Shown here piece after piece: positions 8,803 through 18,635 of a stretch of DNA of 64,000 nucleotides. Position 1 is the stretch's first letter. Every line of letters begins with the position of its first letter. The notes beneath the pieces are model-generated. The model was not told the DNA's origin, ran no database searches, and saw only the letters and a list, made by a program, of their open reading frames with translations. The stretch lies in contig CAAGBC010000030.1 of the NCBI GenBank assembly GCA_900767955.1, positions 62,001 to 126,000 on the forward strand, written 5' to 3'. Position numbers and translations under genes: made by a program. The DNA comes from Spirochaetia bacterium. Its GTDB lineage: Bacteria; Spirochaetota; Spirochaetia; Treponematales; Treponemataceae.

Positions 8803-11800
8803 TTACTGAAAAGCGATTTTTCCACCAACAGAAGCGGAGATTGAAAATTTTAGTAAATCTTCGCTATTGTATGAAAAGTTTCCGTATAATCCCATATTTA
8901 CAAAAATATTTTTTTTGACTTGGTTTTCAATTTTGTGAGCAATTTCGTATTCCTGTGTAAAAATATTTTTATTGCTGTCATATTCTATTAGAAAGTCAAA
9001 ACTGTTTAATCTGTTAATTTTGTGATTATTTTTTGTTCGTGAAATAAAATCAATTAATGATGATAGTAATGATGTTTTTCCTTGGCGTTTCCATAAAACG
9101 GTTCCTTGGGTTTTCCAATTGTTGTCTGTTTCAAATTGAAATTGTATTGCAGTATTTAATATATCTGTATTATTTAAATAAAAATTAATCTGAGTGTATG
9201 TGGCAAGCAGTAATATTAAATCTGAATCTTTTGGGATTTTTATTGCTGATGTAAAAGATGTTATAATTTCTTCTGTTTTGTACCAATTGAAAATATTTAA
9301 ATTGCTTTGTGAACCAAATAAATTAAATGGGGTGTTAGTAAATGTAAATTTTATTTGTTGAATATTCGTTGTGTTTTCAGATGTTCTAATGTCATTTGTA
9401 AAATTAAATGTGAAATTTGAAGGAATCCATAAGTCCATCATATTTGCAAAAATTGGGCGTTTCCAAGTTGTTTTATATTCTGATGAATAAAATTGTAGTT
9501 CGCTGTTTTTTGTGTTTTTGCTACTGTTTATTTTATTGTGTAAATTTGAATTGGCAAAAATATCATAAAAAGGGAGTGTTGTTATAAACCAAGATTTATT
9601 AATGTTATTTTGATAAGTTTGTTCAATATCATCAATGAAAGTTCCTCCTTGAGGAATAATAATTTGTTCACCACCTTCTTTTTTCCAAGAAAATTCTAAA
9701 CTGTGTTGTTTTATCTTTAGTGGAAATGACATTGAAAAAACTGTTTTATCATTAAAGCTTGTTTCTTTTAGATTATTGTATTTTCCATTTGTTTCTAAAA
9801 CTACTTCTGGTGAAAAATTTAAGTACGGAATTGCTAATTTTAGGGAAGTAGTGTTTTTTACATTACGGTTAGTGGAATTTTCGTTTCCTGTAGAATATGT
9901 TGAAATTAGTGAATCTGCCCATAAACTAAAATAATCGAGAGTTTTGTAATTGTTATTATTAGGATTTAAAGTGTTTTGTTTTAATTCCAAAGTTGAAGCA
10001 ATGTAGATATTCCAGTTTTTTATATCTAAATCAAAAATTAGTTTTGAATTATTTGTTTGTTCATTTTTCCAATCGTTGTTTGATAATTTTCCTTCTGATA
10101 AAAGCTGTAGCGGAATATTAAAATTTGATAAATCAAGTTTTAGCTTATTATATTTTTCCAAATATGAATCTTTTTCATTGATTATGAAGGAATCAGAAAG
10201 ATAAAGAGATTTCAGAATTGGTTTTTCAGAATCAATTGTATGACTTGCAATATTTATAACATTTTTTGAAAGTGAATCTAAAGCAATGTTTGATGAAATT
10301 TTTGTTTTGGCGATTGTTATATTTGCATTTATTAATGAATCTATATTAAATTCGTTTTGTACTTGGTTATTTGTGTTGTAAGTTCCGGTTTGGGAAGATG
10401 AAATTTTAATATTTGCATTTTCTATTACAGGGTAATTTTTAATTTGTAATATAGTTCCTTTTTTTTCTGCAATAAAATCCATTTTGTTTTTTATCATGAA
10501 ATAGGGGAATGAATCTTCTAATGTTAATTCATCAATGTAAAAAGAACCTTCTTCATAAATTAAAGTTTCACTACTAGTGTTTGTTTGTATTGCAAATCTT
10601 GTAGGCAAAATGTTTTTATTTATTCGTAATTTATAGTTACTTTGAATTTTAGAATCGTTAATATAAAGTGTGGAAGATTCTAAATCAATTGTAATTTTGT
10701 TCCATTTGGAATTGTTTAGTAATTTTCCAATTGTTGAATCTATTTCCAATTCAATAGCAGGAATTTGTGTTGTTGTATTAAAATTTCTGTCTAATGTAAT
10801 TTTTAGGAATTCTGTTTGTTCCGTTTGGGCAATTTGTGTTTTATTGTTGTTTGGCTTGTATTTAAAAGAAAAATTTAGAGTTTTATAGTTTGATAAATCG
10901 ACTTCTTCAAAATATTTGTACGCATTAAGGAGTAAATCATCTTCGTCAATTTGAATAGTTGATTTTTTCCAAGAAAATTCTTGAACATAATTGTCATCAA
11001 CATCATAAGTTTCATATTTTTTTATTGAATTATCTTTTTCTTGTTTTGATAAAATTTCGTAGTTATTGTTGTTTTGAATAAAAAAAGATTGTGAAATTAT
11101 TTCGTAAGGCCCAATTGATATAGTTCCTTTTTGTTTTTGCAATGTGGAATTCTTGGCGAATACAATAATTCTTGCGTTTCTGTATTGTGAAAATCTTATT
11201 AAATCTTCTTCTTGAATTTTTATTTTGACAATTTGCCATCCCGTTTTTGTTTCATCAAAATTTTGAATAACATTTGGGGAAGTGGAATCTGAAATTTTCC
11301 AAGTGGGAATATAATCTGATTCTTCGTTATCAATTTCTGAGTCAGCTAAAACGCCAAGTTGTAAAAATACATCAAAATCAGAAGTTTCAGTTGGGAATTC
11401 GTTTTTTACGCTTATAAGAAATTCTTGTGCAGATAATAATTCTTTTGTGTTGTCTAAATTTATAGAAACTGCGGCCCAGCAATTTTCTTCTGATTCGGGA
11501 AAATTCCATTTTATTGGAACTTTATATCCAGAAATTTTGGAATCAGTTTCAGTTCCGTTGTATTGGGTAAAATTTTGTTCTTGCTTTAATTGAATCTGAT
11601 TAATTCCATCGTTTATTATTGGCAAAATGTTTTTGGGAATTGTATATCCTGCTGATTTTTGGATGTAATGTGTAGATGGAATATCCCAATCCATTCCCAA
11701 GATTCTGTAAATTCCTGTTGTGTTTTGTGATTCAAAACTTGCCGCAATTTTATCTGAAATAGATATATTTTGATTTTTGAATGAAATTCCACCTGATAAT

Positions 11801-13473
11801 GAAACAAATCCAAAAGCTGAAGTTTCTGAATCCGCGAAGTTTAAACTTGGGGACACAGGCCAATTAGTTGTAAATGCAACATCTGTATGCAAATTTGGTG
11901 TAAGATTATAAAAAAATCCTGCTGCTCCAGAAATAGAACCATTTTTTGAATCAGAAGTGTCTTCCTGCCATGTTATATATATTTTGTCAAATGAATTTAC
12001 TTGTGATGATAAAATTACAGTTCCAGAATCTTTATCATATTTTGCTGATGAATCTAAAATTCCGTTTTTGTATACTTTTACAGAATTTTCTGCAATATCA
12101 GTTCCTATGTCAAAGCGTGAAATTGGAGTGTATTTTTTTACTGACAAAATTAAATCAACATTTGGAAATAGATTTAAATAAAATTCTGGATATTTATCTG
12201 CCAGTGGAAAATTAAAATTTGAATTTTCTGAATAAACTTCTGCATATGCGTGATGTTCTGTTAAAAAATCTTGTGTAACAAAATTAATTTCATTTGTTTT
12301 AATGGCAACTTTGTATTCATTATTTTGAGTAGAGGAATATTCATTTATTAATGTTACATCATATTCAGTTTTTTCGCCTAAGTCATATTCGTTTGCAACC
12401 ATAAATGGGGAAAATCCTGCTGGCGATTGAATTTTTAACATTGACTTGTTATTCATTGTAATATTAAAGTCGTAACTGTATTTTTCTAAATCAGGTTTGT
12501 ATGTACTTTTTGAACCAAAATATTCTTGGATTTTTCCTAGATATGAATCTTTGTTTTGGTAAGTTCCTATTTCTGAATTAATATTTATTCCTGAAGAAAA
12601 TTCTATTAATATGTGAGGAATTTTATCGTTCGTTTTTAATGTTTGAGCAGTTGTTGAAAAAATAATTTGATTGTTTTCTGGAAGTATCAAATATTCTGAG
12701 GAAGATAATTTGTTATATTTCACACCAAATTCATCAGTGTAATTTCCTTTTGAATTTTCAACATAGATTTCTTTTATATTGCTAATTAATGAATGGGGAA
12801 GTGTAAAAGTTTTTCCTGTTATAAATTCGTTTAATTTTATTTCTTTTTCAACTACAGAGTTTTTTCCGTAAAAGGTTGCTTCTTTTTGTTTTGTAAAATT
12901 ATAGCGAAGCGCAAAGTCTGCTTTCCATTTGTTTTGAATATTATCTTCAATGTGAATTCCAATTCCTGGAGCCTGGTTTTGGCCACCTCCAATATTTAAT
13001 CCTAATTCTTCTGCGGAATAATAATTAGGAAATGCAATTCCTCTGTTAGAAATTTTAAAATGCGAAAAATCGTTTTCATATCCTAATGAAATTGTGTTTT
13101 TATTAAATTCATCTGCAAATTCAGTATTAAAATACCAACTGTCATTTAATTTTAATAATAAAGATAAATCAATTTCTTGTTTGAATATTGGTAAAGATGA
13201 ATAAATGGAAAATCCGTTTTTTGAAGAATATGTTGAATTGATAGTTCCTTCCAACGCGGCCTGCCACCAACCTTCCATAAAAAGTTTTAAATTGTTATTT
13301 TTTATTTTGTAATTGAATAGATATTCATTTGTGTCTGATGAAATTGTATCAAATTCCTTTACTGTGGGAACTGTTCCTGCTGTTGAAGAATCAATTGTTG
13401 TAAATGTTTCTTCTGCATGGATTTTGCTTGTAAAAAGTGAAGTGACTAATATCAAAGGAATAAAAGTTTTAAT
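8803..13473 (-). other. Probable separate exported protein with ATT start (alternative reading of the fusion)
   Basis: If translation starts at the ATT codon at 13473-13471, the product has about 1,556 residues and begins with a textbook signal peptide: Lys at position 2, a hydrophobic core FIPLILVTSLF and a cleavage site after IHA. ATT is a known rare initiator (infC, pcnB in E. coli). No Shine-Dalgarno sequence is visible before it, so it would rely on coupling to dinB translation. The protein looks like a very large periplasmic or outer-membrane structural protein; no domain is recognised with confidence. Confidence 0.4.
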
Positions 13474-14652
13474 GATATTATTCGTATCTAGTAGTCTTGC
13501 TTTTTTTATTTTTAATTCTGGGTGTTTTGTTTTAATATTTAGAATTGCATTTTCAACAGCTTGTTTTTTCTTTTCTCCAAAGTCAAATAAAACTTGTTGT
13601 CTTGACTGATTTTGGTCTATGATATTTTCTACGCTTATGCCAAGTAATCTAATTCCTTTTGGGAATTCATATTTTTTGTCAAATAATTTTTTTGCACGAG
13701 CAAATATATCATCAACAGAAGTAATATAATCTTCTGTAGTTTCTTGAACTGAAAATGTAGAAAAATCGTCATAGCGAATTTTAAGCATTACAGTTCTGCT
13801 TGTAACTTTTTCTGATAGCAATCTAAAATTGATACTTTCACACAATTGCAAAATTGCTGTTTCTATTGTGTATCTGTCTTTTAAATCGAATGTAAATGTA
13901 GTTTCTGAACTAATAGAATGTGATGAAGTAATTTCTCTGTATCCATTTTCTTTTGCTCTAACAGTGTTGTATAAAAAGGAACCTGTGGCTTTTCCAAAAA
14001 TTAGTTGAAGTATATTTTCGTCTTTTTGATGTAATTGCTTTGTTGTAAAAATTCCTACGCTATGTAATTTTTCTAAAGTTTTTTCACCGATTCCCCAGAT
14101 TTTTTTTAAAGGCAATTCAAGAATAAATTCTTCTTCTTTTCCAAAAGGAATTTGAAAAAATCCATTTGGTTTGTTTATTTCTGATGCTAATTTAGAAAGA
14201 TATCTTGAAGATGCAAGCCCTACGGAGACAGTTAATCCTGTTTGAAAAAATATTTCATCTTTTATTTTTAATGCAGTTTGTTCTGGTGGTCCAAATAATT
14301 GTTCTGTTCCTGTTAAATCAAGACACGCTTCGTCAATGGAAAGTTGTTCAACATCGGGAGAGTAATTTTGCAAAATTTTTATGATTTGTTCAGAAACTTC
14401 TGAATATCGTTTCATTCTGCATGGTGTAAAAATTCCATTGGGACATAATTTTATTGCCTTTGCAGCAGGCATTGCAGAATGAATACCAAATTTTCTTGCT
14501 TCGTAGGAGGCAGTTGAAACTACACCTCTTGGTTCGTGGGGATTTCCAGAAACTATTACTGGTTTTCCTTTCCATTCGGGGTGATCAAGTTGTTCAATAG
14601 ATGCAAAAAAAGCGTCCATGTCTATATGCAGAAAAGTTTTATGCTTATTCAA
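8803..14652 (-). CDS. dinB: DNA polymerase IV fused in frame to a large exported beta-rich protein
   Basis: One uninterrupted 1949-codon frame. Residues 1-392 are a complete Y-family polymerase: D11/D13 (HIDMDAFFASIE), D107/E108 (LSIDEACLDL), helix-hairpin-helix KIWGIGEKTLEKL, and a clamp-binding-like motif QQVLFDF at 352-358. The polymerase ends with the usual KKARLL. From residue 394 the frame reads like a Sec signal peptide (IKTFIPLILVTSLF ... KIHA/EE), then about 1,535 residues rich in Asn, Ser, Lys and beta-strand-like patterns, ending GGKIAFQ as in outer-membrane barrels. I do not recognise this second part. No ATG, GTG or TTG lies in frame between the parts ahead of the signal peptide. 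It may be a true fusion, two genes with a near-cognate internal start, or a sequence error. It starts 3 bp after the upstream gene. Confidence 0.8.
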   Translation of the reverse strand: MNKHKTFLHIDMDAFFASIEQLDHPEWKGKPVIVSGNPHEPRGVVSTASYEARKFGIHSAMPAAKAIKLCPNGIFTPCRMKRYSEVSEQIIKILQNYSPDVEQLSIDEACLDLTGTEQLFGPPEQTALKIKDEIFFQTGLTVSVGLASSRYLSKLASEINKPNGFFQIPFGKEEEFILELPLKKIWGIGEKTLEKLHSVGIFTTKQLHQKDENILQLIFGKATGSFLYNTVRAKENGYREITSSHSISSETTFTFDLKDRYTIETAILQLCESINFRLLSEKVTSRTVMLKIRYDDFSTFSVQETTEDYITSVDDIFARAKKLFDKKYEFPKGIRLLGISVENIIDQNQSRQQVLFDFGEKKKQAVENAILNIKTKHPELKIKKARLLDTNNIIKTFIPLILVTSLFTSKIHAEETFTTIDSSTAGTVPTVKEFDTISSDTNEYLFNYKIKNNNLKLFMEGWWQAALEGTINSTYSSKNGFSIYSSLPIFKQEIDLSLLLKLNDSWYFNTEFADEFNKNTISLGYENDFSHFKISNRGIAFPNYYSAEELGLNIGGGQNQAPGIGIHIEDNIQNKWKADFALRYNFTKQKEATFYGKNSVVEKEIKLNEFITGKTFTLPHSLISNIKEIYVENSKGNYTDEFGVKYNKLSSSEYLILPENNQIIFSTTAQTLKTNDKIPHILIEFSSGININSEIGTYQNKDSYLGKIQEYFGSKSTYKPDLEKYSYDFNITMNNKSMLKIQSPAGFSPFMVANEYDLGEKTEYDVTLINEYSSTQNNEYKVAIKTNEINFVTQDFLTEHHAYAEVYSENSNFNFPLADKYPEFYLNLFPNVDLILSVKKYTPISRFDIGTDIAENSVKVYKNGILDSSAKYDKDSGTVILSSQVNSFDKIYITWQEDTSDSKNGSISGAAGFFYNLTPNLHTDVAFTTNWPVSPSLNFADSETSAFGFVSLSGGISFKNQNISISDKIAASFESQNTTGIYRILGMDWDIPSTHYIQKSAGYTIPKNILPIINDGINQIQLKQEQNFTQYNGTETDSKISGYKVPIKWNFPESEENCWAAVSINLDNTKELLSAQEFLISVKNEFPTETSDFDVFLQLGVLADSEIDNEESDYIPTWKISDSTSPNVIQNFDETKTGWQIVKIKIQEEDLIRFSQYRNARIIVFAKNSTLQKQKGTISIGPYEIISQSFFIQNNNNYEILSKQEKDNSIKKYETYDVDDNYVQEFSWKKSTIQIDEDDLLLNAYKYFEEVDLSNYKTLNFSFKYKPNNNKTQIAQTEQTEFLKITLDRNFNTTTQIPAIELEIDSTIGKLLNNSKWNKITIDLESSTLYINDSKIQSNYKLRINKNILPTRFAIQTNTSSETLIYEEGSFYIDELTLEDSFPYFMIKNKMDFIAEKKGTILQIKNYPVIENANIKISSSQTGTYNTNNQVQNEFNIDSLINANITIAKTKISSNIALDSLSKNVINIASHTIDSEKPILKSLYLSDSFIINEKDSYLEKYNKLKLDLSNFNIPLQLLSEGKLSNNDWKNEQTNNSKLIFDLDIKNWNIYIASTLELKQNTLNPNNNNYKTLDYFSLWADSLISTYSTGNENSTNRNVKNTTSLKLAIPYLNFSPEVVLETNGKYNNLKETSFNDKTVFSMSFPLKIKQHSLEFSWKKEGGEQIIIPQGGTFIDDIEQTYQNNINKSWFITTLPFYDIFANSNLHNKINSSKNTKNSELQFYSSEYKTTWKRPIFANMMDLWIPSNFTFNFTNDIRTSENTTNIQQIKFTFTNTPFNLFGSQSNLNIFNWYKTEEIITSFTSAIKIPKDSDLILLLATYTQINFYLNNTDILNTAIQFQFETDNNWKTQGTVLWKRQGKTSLLSSLIDFISRTKNNHKINRLNSFDFLIEYDSNKNIFTQEYEIAHKIENQVKKNIFVNMGLYGNFSYNSEDLLKFSISASVGGKIAFQ

Positions 14653-14655
14653 TTG

Positions 14656-16668
14656 TTACTCTTCCTTGTTTGTAAGAACATTTTCTGCATTTATTTGAAG
14701 TTTTGAAGTTCTTTTTATATATCTTTTTGGATTTTCTGTGGGGTATATAGCTTCTACAGTAATTGTTGAATCTATATTAGGGCTTGCAATGTAGTTAAAT
14801 TCTAATTCTTTTGGTGGCCAAATAGGAGTTGAAAATATATCAGAATCGTCATTTTGTGTAACAGTATATGATTCATCAGAATAAATAATTGGATTTTTAG
14901 TTTCAGATGAAACTTTTATAGAACATTGTTCTGCAATTTCTCCTAAATCAATGTTCAGTGTTCGAATTGTTTCTCCAAAATAATTATTGTCGTTATATGA
15001 GATTTTAATTTTGTCATCATGTTTTAGTATTGTTTCAAAAGCTGGCATTCCAGTTCTTCTTCGTTTGTATTGGTCAGGAATAAAAATTGTAATAATAATT
15101 AAGATTATTGTAAAAATTATTACAGCTGTAGATATTGCAATAATATTTTGTGTTCTAAATTTTTTTACATCCGTATCTGTGTTTTCCCAAATTTTATTTA
15201 ATCGTGCAAGAATTCTAAACCAAATCATTTCAAAAGGCAAAAATCCCAAGGAAATTATAAAATTAGCAAAAAATGAATTATTAGATAAATTTTGTACAGC
15301 TTGAGGTTTTAAGTATTTTATAATTTGTATTGCGTATGGTAAAAATGGCAATAACATCAAAAGAAACATAATCGATAAGGAAACTGTTTTTTTTGTGTGT
15401 CTTGATAAATAAATAATTATAAATTCAGCTGCAAAAACATAAAATAAAGAAATATCTACAAGTGTGTATAAAATTATGTTAATGATTGATGAAATTGATA
15501 CTAAAAAAATGTATGAGTCTTCTGTTAAAATTCCTTGTTTTTTTATCCAAAAGAAAAATATTAAGGAAACTAAAATAAAGCCTATGATAAATTTTATAAC
15601 TAATTGGATAAACGGATCAATTCCAAGGAGTTTATAAAATAACAATGCAATATATTGTCCCAAAACAAAGCCAAGTGTTGTTATTAATGCTGAAATTGGT
15701 AAAATGTACCAAAGTTTTATTACATCATTTTTTATTTGATGTTTTTTGTGGGAAAAGGTAAATGAAAATTCACATATAAAAAATAAACTTAAAATAACTA
15801 AGAAAATAAAAATGAAAACAGTTGTGTTTTCGCTAACCCAATAAATTTTATTTCCTAAAGTAAAACTTATAAAGTGTCTGTCCCATTTGTTTGTATCATT
15901 TTGTGTGTATGAATTTATTAAAGTTTGAAAAAAATCTGAAAGTGTTGAATCACTTAAATTTTTTACAGAAAAGTTTATTCCAATAGTTGGAATCCCTTCG
16001 CTCAGAAATAATGAAGTTCTATTGTCTTCTTGTAAAATGTTTAGTCTGTATAAAGAGGTAATTGTGTTTCCCCTTAATTTAAATGAAATATCATTTTTTA
16101 TTAAAGCATTTGTGATTCTTTTTACTAGCCATAAAGGAGATGTGTCTCCTCCGCCACCTGGAGTAACTATTGTGTTGAAATTAGTTAGATTTATACAAAT
16201 TACACTTAATTCATTTTGATTAAATATATTTTCAATAAAATATTCGGTTCCTTTTACTTGTTGTGTTTGAAGAATTGGTTTTTGACTGTCACCGTAGGAA
16301 AATAACAAATTGATGTTATAATCTCGTTTTGAAGAATTTATAATTTTTATTAAATTTTGAATAAGATTTTTGTTTGTGTAAGCTTCTTCTAAGCGGAATG
16401 CAATAAGCAAGGTGGTTAAATTTCCTTCTTGATGAAGTTCCTCTTGAACTGTAGTGTTTGCTTTGAAAAATACTTCAATGTTGAAAGGGTAGTTATAATT
16501 GTTATTTTTTACCAAGGGCTGAATTGAAGGATTGCAATTATTATTTTCTAAAAAGGTAAAAAAATCTTCGCATAGATTATAACCATTGATTTGCTTTTCT
16601 GAAGAATACAAGGATATTGTTGAGATTATTAAAAATAAAAAAGTAAAAAAAAATTTGTTTTTCTTCAT
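14656..16668 (-). CDS. Multi-pass inner-membrane protein of unknown function
   Basis: 670 residues. A signal peptide or first membrane segment (residues 1-22) is followed by a soluble, exported domain to about residue 285 with the glycine-rich stretch TPGGGGDTSPLWLVKRI. Eight or so membrane segments then run to about residue 540, before a soluble C-terminal domain of roughly 130 residues. A soluble exported domain followed by a membrane bundle recalls GPAA1/M28-peptidase-like membrane proteins, but I see no metal ligands and do not assign a family. The stop is 3 bp before the dinB start, so the two are cotranscribed, perhaps linking this gene to the exported half of the fusion. Confidence 0.7.
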   Translation of the reverse strand: MKKNKFFFTFLFLIISTISLYSSEKQINGYNLCEDFFTFLENNNCNPSIQPLVKNNNYNYPFNIEVFFKANTTVQEELHQEGNLTTLLIAFRLEEAYTNKNLIQNLIKIINSSKRDYNINLLFSYGDSQKPILQTQQVKGTEYFIENIFNQNELSVICINLTNFNTIVTPGGGGDTSPLWLVKRITNALIKNDISFKLRGNTITSLYRLNILQEDNRTSLFLSEGIPTIGINFSVKNLSDSTLSDFFQTLINSYTQNDTNKWDRHFISFTLGNKIYWVSENTTVFIFIFLVILSLFFICEFSFTFSHKKHQIKNDVIKLWYILPISALITTLGFVLGQYIALLFYKLLGIDPFIQLVIKFIIGFILVSLIFFFWIKKQGILTEDSYIFLVSISSIINIILYTLVDISLFYVFAAEFIIIYLSRHTKKTVSLSIMFLLMLLPFLPYAIQIIKYLKPQAVQNLSNNSFFANFIISLGFLPFEMIWFRILARLNKIWENTDTDVKKFRTQNIIAISTAVIIFTIILIIITIFIPDQYKRRRTGMPAFETILKHDDKIKISYNDNNYFGETIRTLNIDLGEIAEQCSIKVSSETKNPIIYSDESYTVTQNDDSDIFSTPIWPPKELEFNYIASPNIDSTITVEAIYPTENPKRYIKRTSKLQINAENVLTNKEE

Positions 16669-16700
16669 ATTTGCTAATAAATATGATACAATATTAATAG

Positions 16701-16729
16701 TTTACAATTCAAGTACCGTAGTATATACT
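16701..16729 (+). promoter_or_regulatory. Probable sigma-70 promoter
   Basis: TTTACA at 16701-16706, a 17-bp spacer and TATACT at 16724-16729, ending 30 bp before the ATG at 16760. A perfect 12-bp palindrome, ATACTATAGTAT, overlaps the -10 end (from 16726) and could be an operator. Confidence 0.55.
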
Positions 16730-16759
16730 ATAGTATGTCGATGGAGATGGTATAAATAA

Positions 16760-17926
16760 ATGTGTGCTTCTGGTAGAAAATCAATGCTTGAACTTCCGTT
16801 GAAAGTTATTTTGACAGAAAACGGAGCTTCAAATTTTTTAAGTCATAAAAAAAGATTATTAAGATTTAGACTTGCAGACAATCTAGACGAATATGGAATT
16901 TCTTTAAATAAATTTTCCCCTCAATCAATTCAGAGTATGTTGTTGTTGGATTATATTTCTAAAATTGAAATTTCTATGCCTGAATTTGTAACCAGAAGAC
17001 AAGAAATTATGGATTTTTCAAAATTAATTGTTTATTCCTTGTTGTATAAGCAGTTTAACAGAGATATTCATTCAATAATTATTCAAGCAGAATGTGTTAG
17101 AAAGCATAATAGATCTAATCCGTCACATCTTATTGATGAAAAAACTAAAATGAGCGAAAAACAGCTTCGTTCAATTTTAATTAATAAAGATTCTGTAATA
17201 CAAGCAAAACGAAAAGAAATCTTGGATCCAATTTGGACTTCAATTCAAGAGAATAATGATTATTCCATTGAAGAAAAAAATGTTTATATGCTTATGTCTG
17301 AAAAATTTATGAATAGATTAAGCTTGATGAATTGGTATCTTATTACTTTGTTCAGTAAATCTGAAGGTTTTGAAGATATGCTTGTTTCTATTCGTAATTT
17401 GCTTGGGCAATATATGGAAAAATCAAAAGTTGCTGAATATATTTCCGTAATGGTTATGGAATTAGCTTTGAATAGTGAAAATACTAATATCCGCAAAGAA
17501 GCTAAAAGTATGTATCCAGATATTGATGACCTTGATGCTCTAGTTCTTGATCCAGATGTTCGTTCCAAAATTGTAAAAGAACTTGAACGAAAACACGCAC
17601 TTGTATTCCTTTCTTGGAAATTAGGTGGTGGTTCTTCTTCTATTGGAAAACAGGGAAGATTGCAAATTACTTTGTATAATAAAGATGATGAATTTCAAGA
17701 AGTAAAAGATAATATTGAAACAAAGATGGCAGCTGATACTAATAAAAAGACATTGATTGACTTTTATAGAGATTTGCCAGATGGACAAGAAGGAACTGAT
17801 TTGGGATTGTATTATATGTCATATCTTGATGATGCTTGTAAAAAGGTTAATGTAAAATTTGAATCTTTGGTAAATCAGTTCTCTGCAAGCGATCTTACCG
17901 TTATTAATTTGATTTTCAATTTTTAA
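16760..17926 (+). CDS. Conserved hypothetical protein, possible HATPase-like fold
   Basis: 388 residues, no signal peptide, so cytoplasmic. The C-terminal half has features reminiscent of GHKL/histidine-kinase-type ATPases: a helix YISVMVMELALNSENTN (N-box-like, about 230), a glycine/serine-rich GGGSSSIGKQG near 295 and GTDLGLYYMSYLDDACKK near 350, which resembles the G2-box GLGLYxxxxL. The N-terminal part is helical and could be a dimerisation or phosphotransfer region. This is weak pattern similarity. The start has GGAGATGG upstream. A lipoprotein gene follows after 5 bp. Confidence 0.6.
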   Translation: MCASGRKSMLELPLKVILTENGASNFLSHKKRLLRFRLADNLDEYGISLNKFSPQSIQSMLLLDYISKIEISMPEFVTRRQEIMDFSKLIVYSLLYKQFNRDIHSIIIQAECVRKHNRSNPSHLIDEKTKMSEKQLRSILINKDSVIQAKRKEILDPIWTSIQENNDYSIEEKNVYMLMSEKFMNRLSLMNWYLITLFSKSEGFEDMLVSIRNLLGQYMEKSKVAEYISVMVMELALNSENTNIRKEAKSMYPDIDDLDALVLDPDVRSKIVKELERKHALVFLSWKLGGGSSSIGKQGRLQITLYNKDDEFQEVKDNIETKMAADTNKKTLIDFYRDLPDGQEGTDLGLYYMSYLDDACKKVNVKFESLVNQFSASDLTVINLIFNF

Positions 17927-17931
17927 TATTC

Positions 17932-18603
17932 ATGTGTAAGAATTTTTATTTATTAAATATCATATTTATTCTCTTTTTGTTTACAATTTTAGGATGTTCT
18001 GATTCAGTTCCAGATGTTGTTTCTTCAAAAAGTTCTGTTATTTTTACCTATGATGATTATGAAGCAAAACCTAATGTTAGACTTGCAGTTTTTTTGGAAG
18101 TTTCAAGTGACCCTCGTCGTGTTGAAACTATTTCCATTTCAAGCATTAAAGATAATATGAAATGGTTATGCGAAGAACCTGTCGTTTTTTCTGAATCAAA
18201 TAAAAAAATGGTTGGATATACTAATTTTGTTACTCCTAACGATGTAAAAATTCCAACAGGCTCTTACAAAGTTGTGTATACTGATGCGCAAGGACGATTT
18301 ATAGAATCCTTTACTTATGTTTCATATCCTGAAGATTTGTTGGAATCTAATGCAACTGAATCCGAAGAATTTTTAGGCTTAAGAAAAAAAGAATATATTG
18401 CAATATATAATTCCAATGATGAAATTTTATATTTTGGAGACAGAAAAAAGCATTGGACAGAAGATTCTATAATTTTTGCAGGCAATAAAGATTATGTAAA
18501 ATTTCGTCGATGTATAAATATGATTGATGATTCTGTTATTTGTTTGTTCCCTTTTGTGACAAAAGAATCAATCAACAACGATATTGAAAAAAAATCTAAT
18601 TAA
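17932..18603 (+). CDS. Lipoprotein of unknown function
   Basis: 223 residues with a lipoprotein signal peptide ending at a lipobox (FTILGC, Cys at about 22), so it is anchored to a membrane after processing by Lgt, LspA and Lnt. The mature part is beta-rich with no recognised domain. It sits 5 bp after the putative HATPase-like gene and 32 bp before trmB, so it is probably in the same transcript. Confidence 0.7.
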   Translation: MCKNFYLLNIIFILFLFTILGCSDSVPDVVSSKSSVIFTYDDYEAKPNVRLAVFLEVSSDPRRVETISISSIKDNMKWLCEEPVVFSESNKKMVGYTNFVTPNDVKIPTGSYKVVYTDAQGRFIESFTYVSYPEDLLESNATESEEFLGLRKKEYIAIYNSNDEILYFGDRKKHWTEDSIIFAGNKDYVKFRRCINMIDDSVICLFPFVTKESINNDIEKKSN

Positions 18604-18635
18604 GGTTAGTTTATTAATTATAGAGAAAGGTAATT

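Noticed and set aside
13480..13510. Frameshift in an A7 run at the dinB/exported-protein junction
   Set aside because: Adding or removing one A gives a dinB stop, which would separate the genes, but it would destroy the family-conserved KKARLL ending and put the two parts in different frames. The in-frame reading fits both sides better; sequencing error still needs a check.
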